Positions 60,695 through 64,000 of a DNA stretch of 64,000 nucleotides are shown piece after piece. The position numbers and the translations under genes were made by a program. The stretch's first letter is position 1. The number at the start of each line of letters is the position of its first letter. The notes under the pieces are model-generated. The model was not told the origin of the DNA. It did not search any database and worked only from the letters and a program-made list of their open reading frames with translations. The DNA is from SUG1106 sp051883095. Lineage in GTDB: Bacteria; Bacillota; Clostridia; Peptostreptococcales; Anaerovoracaceae. Location: NCBI GenBank assembly GCA_051883095.1, contig JBJETB010000004.1, positions 27,778-91,777 on the forward strand. Reading direction: 5' to 3'.

Positions 60695-62024
60695 TGTTTC
60701 CTCCTTTCCACTCAACAAGCCAATCCATAAGGCTGATTGATTTGATTCCTTCGTATGAAGAGTCCATTCCGGTGTTCATGGAAAGGACAATTTTTTCATA
60801 ATTATCGCTGATTTTCTGCAGCGGAGCAAGTTCCCGCCGGCGAACCTCGTCGCTTGTCATTGATTCCGTCACCTGCACATACATTTTATCATCTGCTTTT
60901 GTGGCAATAAAATCGACTTCAAGATTGTCCACCTTGCCGATGGAAACATCATATCCACGGCGAAGCAATTCAAAAAACACTACATTTTCCAGCGCATGTC
61001 CGCTGTCACGATCCCTGAAGCCCAGCAGATAATTTCTGAGTCCCATATCCACAATATAGTATTTTCCTAAAGTGCGCAGGAACTCCTTACCTTTAATATC
61101 GAACCGCTTTATATCATAAAAGAAAAAAGATTCTAACAGTGCGTTCACATAAGCCTGCACAGTATGAGCACTTGGCGCTCCTTTTCGCTTTCCATCCTCA
61201 AGGAGTCCCTCATTGACCAGTGTATTTCCTATAGATGAAATGGAAATGTTGTTTCCGATGTTATCAGCGAGGAACATAACTATTTTTTTCAGCAGAATAG
61301 GGTCTGTAATCTGTTTTTGACCTCTCCTGTTCTCTCTTTCCAGAATATCACGAACGATTACCGTTGAATATATTCCTTCCAGCAGCATCAATGCGTTTTC
61401 CTGATCCAAACCCACATCAGCTATGCCCGGCATTCCTCCGAAACGCATATATGCATCGAACACATCCCTCAGTTCAAAACGCTCACCATTTTTGTCGTAA
61501 ACCTGTTTCCGGGTGCCTCCCAGCGGACTCTCGCTTTCCTTTACCTCAAAATCATTGAAATACAAAAATTCACTGAATGAAAGCGGTAACATTTTTATTT
61601 CCACGCACCTTCCTGACAGATAGGTGGAATACTCTGATGAAAGCAGCCATGCGTTGGAACCGGTGATATAAATGTCACAATTGAAATCCACCCGGAAAGA
61701 ATTGATGGAGTCTTCCCAATCAGGTACACGCTGTACCTCATCAAAGAATAAATACATTCTTTTTCCCGGGATAATGCGCTGTTTCACATAATCGTAAAAG
61801 GCATCGCTGTTCATTCTTTTATATGCGTGAGATTCGAAATTCATTTCGATAATCTGCTCTTCTTCAACTCCGCATTCTTTAAGATGTTCAACCATAAGCT
61901 TAAGCAAGCTTGATTTGCCGCATCTGCGGATTCCGGTTACCACCTTTACCGGCTCGGTGTCCTTAAAGGCAATAAGCCTGTTCAAATACAAGTCTCTTTT
62001 TTTGAGCTTGTGTGTGTCAATCAT
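60687..62024 (-). CDS. AAA ATPase with DUF4143 domain
   Basis: The 445-residue protein has an N-terminal AAA_14 domain (TGIRRCGKSS Walker A, YLFFDEVQRV Walker B) and a C-terminal DUF4143 domain with a PD-(D/E)XK-like core (NLEVDFIATK). Such proteins are common accessory genes of unknown function. It heads the operon with U32, ABC-F and peptidase genes, sharing a few bases with U32. The neighbouring decay zone suggests it belongs to a variable segment. Confidence 0.9.
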   Translation of the reverse strand: MIDTHKLKKRDLYLNRLIAFKDTEPVKVVTGIRRCGKSSLLKLMVEHLKECGVEEEQIIEMNFESHAYKRMNSDAFYDYVKQRIIPGKRMYLFFDEVQRVPDWEDSINSFRVDFNCDIYITGSNAWLLSSEYSTYLSGRCVEIKMLPLSFSEFLYFNDFEVKESESPLGGTRKQVYDKNGERFELRDVFDAYMRFGGMPGIADVGLDQENALMLLEGIYSTVIVRDILERENRRGQKQITDPILLKKIVMFLADNIGNNISISSIGNTLVNEGLLEDGKRKGAPSAHTVQAYVNALLESFFFYDIKRFDIKGKEFLRTLGKYYIVDMGLRNYLLGFRDRDSGHALENVVFFELLRRGYDVSIGKVDNLEVDFIATKADDKMYVQVTESMTSDEVRRRELAPLQKISDNYEKIVLSMNTGMDSSYEGIKSISLMDWLVEWKGGNND

Positions 62025-62102
62025 GATTCACACCTCCCTGCAATAAGATTATAGCATAGGATTCAGTTTTAATCAAGTTTTTGCATTCAAATGCATAAAT
62101 TT

Positions 62103-62243
62103 TTATTTTTCGACTTTTTTTGCAATCTCCGTATAAAACTTTTCCACCACTTCAAGCAGATCCTCTGTCAGGAAAGACTTCGCCGTCTCGCCTATTTCCT
62201 CCGGTATACCGTAATATGCCTCGGCAATGGAACCTGCAATTGT
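62103..62243 (-). pseudogene. C-terminal remnant of an ADP-ribosylglycohydrolase
   Basis: The minus strand encodes TIAGSIAEAYYGIPEEIGE followed by about 28 more residues to a stop, the usual tail of DraG-type ADP-ribosylglycohydrolases. A stop codon lies just before it and nothing of the catalytic domain remains. Confidence 0.7.
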
Positions 62244-62260
62244 TTATATCCCTATAATAA

Positions 62261-62290
62261 CATAAGCGACCTGTAAAAAGGTCGCTTATG
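62261..62290. repeat. Perfect hairpin downstream of the LPXTG-type remnant
   Basis: CATAAGCGACCT pairs with AGGTCGCTTATG (12 bp, 6-nt loop). It lacks a clear U-run, so it is listed as a repeat rather than a terminator. Confidence 0.6.
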
Positions 62291-62308
62291 CTGAATCACA
62301 CATTTGTT

Positions 62309-62664
62309 TTAGTGCTTTTGCTTCTTATCAGTTTTTCTTAAATAGAGAGCAGTTCCGGCAATCACAACAGCTACCATCAGCAGCAAGTTGAGCAGAATCA
62401 TGTCTGCTCCGGTATCACCTGTCTTTGGAACATTACTGTCATCCGCAAGGTAATTATCATCCGGAAGAGGCTTATTTATTGTCTCATCCGGTTTATTCGG
62501 TTCTTCCGGCACTCCAGGCTCTTCAGGACTTTCAGGGTCCTCTGTAATGACAAAGTCACCCTTATCCCATCCGCTGAACGTCCAGGTTCCCTTCCGGCCT
62601 TCTCAATGGTCATCACATTAAAGCCGCTGTTTCTTGTTTTTACTTTGAATTTAAAGGGCTCCAT
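62309..62664 (-). pseudogene. Frameshifted remnant of a sortase-anchored surface protein
   Basis: The 3' part encodes GTWTFSGWDKGDFVITEDPE, a Pro/Glu-rich wall linker, the sorting motif VPKTGD, a membrane helix and a basic tail (YLRKTDKKQKH). The upstream part (MEPFKFKVKTRNSGF to MTIEKAGR) is in another frame, and the shift lies near 62590, with a stop codon just upstream in the second frame. Only the end of what is normally a large protein is left. Confidence 0.72.
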
Positions 62665-62805
62665 TGGCTAAATTATATTATTGTGAATAAAAAAAGTCAA
62701 CATTTATTTCTATACAATATACTTGAGCATATTTACATATGAATCCTGTGTTTTTTAAATGACACTTCTCTCATAAAAATTTAACTCTTTCATTAATGAA
62801 CTCTA

Positions 62806-63192
62806 TCACAAAATCTTCTGCTGGAATATGTCCATACCGGCAAAATCAGTTGCATCGAAATCATCCCACTCACGCGAACCCCAAGTTCTAAATATCTGCT
62901 TTGATTTTTTTCTCTTTCTGCCTTTAACCGTGATAATCGCCAGTGGCGGAGTCTACCGTGACGAATGGTACAACCTCGCCTCCAACCTCCACATAGACCT
63001 GGTAGATTCCACCGCCAAGATCCACATGGTGTTGTCCGCCATCAGCTGGTCACGGTATGCATTACCCACCCCGGCGTTATCCATGCGCTTTCCAAGCTCA
63101 ATGTTCTGCAGCAGAACATCCGCCAGGTGCTTTGCGAAAATATCTGCGAATCCCTGGAAATGGTTGACTTTGTTATAAAGATGTAGTATCAT
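62806..63192 (-). pseudogene. Unidentified degraded coding fragments
   Basis: Three minus-strand frames in series look protein-like: FQGFADIFAKHLADVLLQNI and GKRMDNAGVGNAYRDQL, then HHVDLGGGIYQVYVEVGGEV, then FRTWGSREWDDFDATDFAGM ending IFQQKIL. Stops separate them, so a frameshifted or mosaic remnant is likely. I do not recognise the family. Some of this may be chance. Confidence 0.35.
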
Positions 63193-63213
63193 CTATTTAG
63201 TTGATGCTACATC
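63164..63213 (+). promoter_or_regulatory. MarR operator overlapping the marR promoter
   Basis: TTGACT and TATCAT are 17 bp apart (63164-63192). The inverted repeat GATGTAGTATCA/TGATGCTACATC (63180-63213, one mismatch) covers the -10 box and start site, as for an autorepressed MarR gene. Confidence 0.78.
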
Positions 63214-63232
63214 TATTTTGTGAGGAATAAGT

Positions 63233-63721
63233 ATGGATATGACAAAAAGGCAAATCACGAAAATCGCAAGGGAAGCGAACAAACTGGTGATTCGTACAAT
63301 GAAAGAAGGCGGAATCGGCTCAGGGGAAATGGATTTGATTCATTTGGTACGCCACAATCCCGGGCTTTCCCAGAGGGAGATCAGTTTGCAGCTAAATATG
63401 GACAAGGGCGCTGTCGCCCGGCGCACGGCAAACCTTGAGCAAAAGGGTTATCTGATCCGCAAAGAGAATCCGGCGGACGGCAGAAGCCAGCTCTTGTATG
63501 CCACCGAAAAGGCAGAAAATCTGAAAACCTCTAAAGCGGCAGTAGAGACGGCATTTTATGACTGGCTGCTGGAGGGCCTTGATCCGGCGGAACAGGCATC
63601 CTTTACGGCTGCCTTGGATAAACTGTACCTTCGCTCCAAGCAGGAAAGCCGCAGTGGCTTCCCCCATGTGGCAGGACGACTTTGTGACAAGGAGGAGGGT
63701 ATAGAAGATGAACAGGAATAA
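63233..63721 (+). CDS. MarR family transcriptional regulator
   Basis: The 162-residue protein has a MarR winged helix-turn-helix (LSQREISLQLNMDKGAVARR, wing KENPADGRSQ) and flanking dimerisation helices. It probably represses its own promoter and the ABC exporter gene that overlaps its stop by 14 bp. Inducer unknown. A second ATG at 63239 is possible. Confidence 0.93.
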   Translation: MDMTKRQITKIAREANKLVIRTMKEGGIGSGEMDLIHLVRHNPGLSQREISLQLNMDKGAVARRTANLEQKGYLIRKENPADGRSQLLYATEKAENLKTSKAAVETAFYDWLLEGLDPAEQASFTAALDKLYLRSKQESRSGFPHVAGRLCDKEEGIEDEQE

Positions 63722-64000
63722 CCGGGACGCAACAGACCAGATCGGGTACTATTTCCGTAAAGAGAAGTGGCTCCTTCTCATTGTTACAGTAACAGGAATC
63801 CTCTATAATGCAGGTATGGTGGCAGGACCCTGGTTCGAGGGCCAGATGGTACAGTATCTGTGCGACATTCTGGGCGGGAACCGGCAGGCCACGGAGATGA
63901 TCACTTTGGCCGTCTGCTATGTGCTGACCATCCTCTTTGTTCAGTTTATGCGCTACCTCAAGCGCCTTTATGTCCGTAAGTTTGCCAACCACATCAGCAA
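63708..64000 (+). CDS. ABC exporter (membrane-domain N-terminus), cut by window end
   Basis: The first 97 residues (MNRNNRDATDQIGYYFRKEK) include two membrane helices of an ABC exporter type I fold; the ATPase part lies outside the window. GGAGGAGGG lies upstream. MarR-regulated pairs of such genes are usually heterodimeric multidrug or lipid exporters, so a second ABC gene may follow. Confidence 0.82.
   Translation, partial: MNRNNRDATDQIGYYFRKEKWLLLIVTVTGILYNAGMVAGPWFEGQMVQYLCDILGGNRQATEMITLAVCYVLTILFVQFMRYLKRLYVRKFANHIS

Noticed and set aside
62261..62290. Hairpin as a rho-independent terminator
   Set aside because: A strong stem but no U-tract on either strand.

Overview
The window looks like a chromosomal segment of a low-to-mid GC Gram-positive anaerobe of the class Clostridia. 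Pointers are a nine-gene V-type (Ntp) ATPase operon, WhiA, SpmA/SpmB, rubrerythrin/rubredoxin oxidative-stress proteins, a butyryl/4-hydroxybutyrate-type CoA-transferase, ATP-type PEP carboxykinase and strong AGGAGG ribosome sites. A relative of the Anaerovoracaceae/Family XIII group is possible, but this is a guess from gene content. No rRNA, tRNA, CRISPR array or intact insertion sequence was found.

Region 1 (1-18.5 kb) is the most interesting part. Five good matches to the sigma-54 (-24/-12) promoter, consensus TGGCAC-N5-TTGCW, each lie 33-100 nt upstream of a gene. They drive (i) spmA-spmB-LD-carboxypeptidase-class A serine hydrolase-zinc-ribbon protein-DppA D-aminopeptidase-D-cysteine desulfhydrase-like enzyme-DAACS symporter; (ii) a membrane protein plus a VanX-like D-Ala-D-Ala dipeptidase; (iii) an M19 dipeptidase; (iv) an M20 amidohydrolase plus alanine racemase; (v) diaminopimelate epimerase plus diaminopimelate decarboxylase. 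An AAA+ sigma-54 activator with an unfamiliar N-terminal half is encoded next to (v) under a sigma-70-type promoter. Together this reads as an inducible regulon that takes up and breaks down D-amino-acid and diaminopimelate-containing (cell-wall-type) peptides. A GPH-type sugar transporter with a MerR-type promoter and small membrane proteins lie in between.

Region 2 (18.5-24.1 kb) is redox and oxidative-stress defence: a thioredoxin reductase, then an operon of rhodanese, CoA-disulfide-reductase/rhodanese fusion, double-rubredoxin protein and ferredoxin-rubrerythrin-rubredoxin fusion, led by a palindromic Crp/Fnr site and a Crp/Fnr regulator. Region 3 (24.2-30 kb) holds a Bce-like two-component system plus ABC transporter (peptide-antibiotic resistance type), a GNAT acetyltransferase and a TetR repressor with two operators. 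Region 4 (30-34.4 kb) is a zone of gene decay (ArsC/Spx-like, prepilin and AAA-kinase remnants) around an intact NADAR-macrodomain fusion, followed by RlmD and a PD-(D/E)XK-like protein.

Region 5 (34.4-43.1 kb) is the V-type ATPase operon in the Enterococcus ntpFIKECGABD order, with a c-subunit that keeps Na+-ligand residues. Region 6 (43.2-54.6 kb) has WhiA, an SDR, a YgjP-like metallopeptidase, a secreted/anchored nuclease, a CoA-transferase, a DUF853 ATPase, a CCA-type nucleotidyltransferase (probably leaderless), an NSS transporter and PckA. Region 7 (54.6-62 kb) is one operon: DUF4143 AAA protein, U32 protein, ABC-F ATPase, M20 peptidase and a small QueG-like Fe-S protein. Region 8 (62-64 kb) is a second decay zone (ADP-ribosylglycohydrolase tail, frameshifted LPXTG-type protein, unidentified fragments) followed by a MarR regulator and an ABC exporter that runs off the end.

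Two unexplained repeat families lie in gaps: five copies of a 51-bp hairpin element (8.85-9.09 kb and 50.96-51.21 kb), and two copies of a ~67-bp element at 34.15-34.4 kb.
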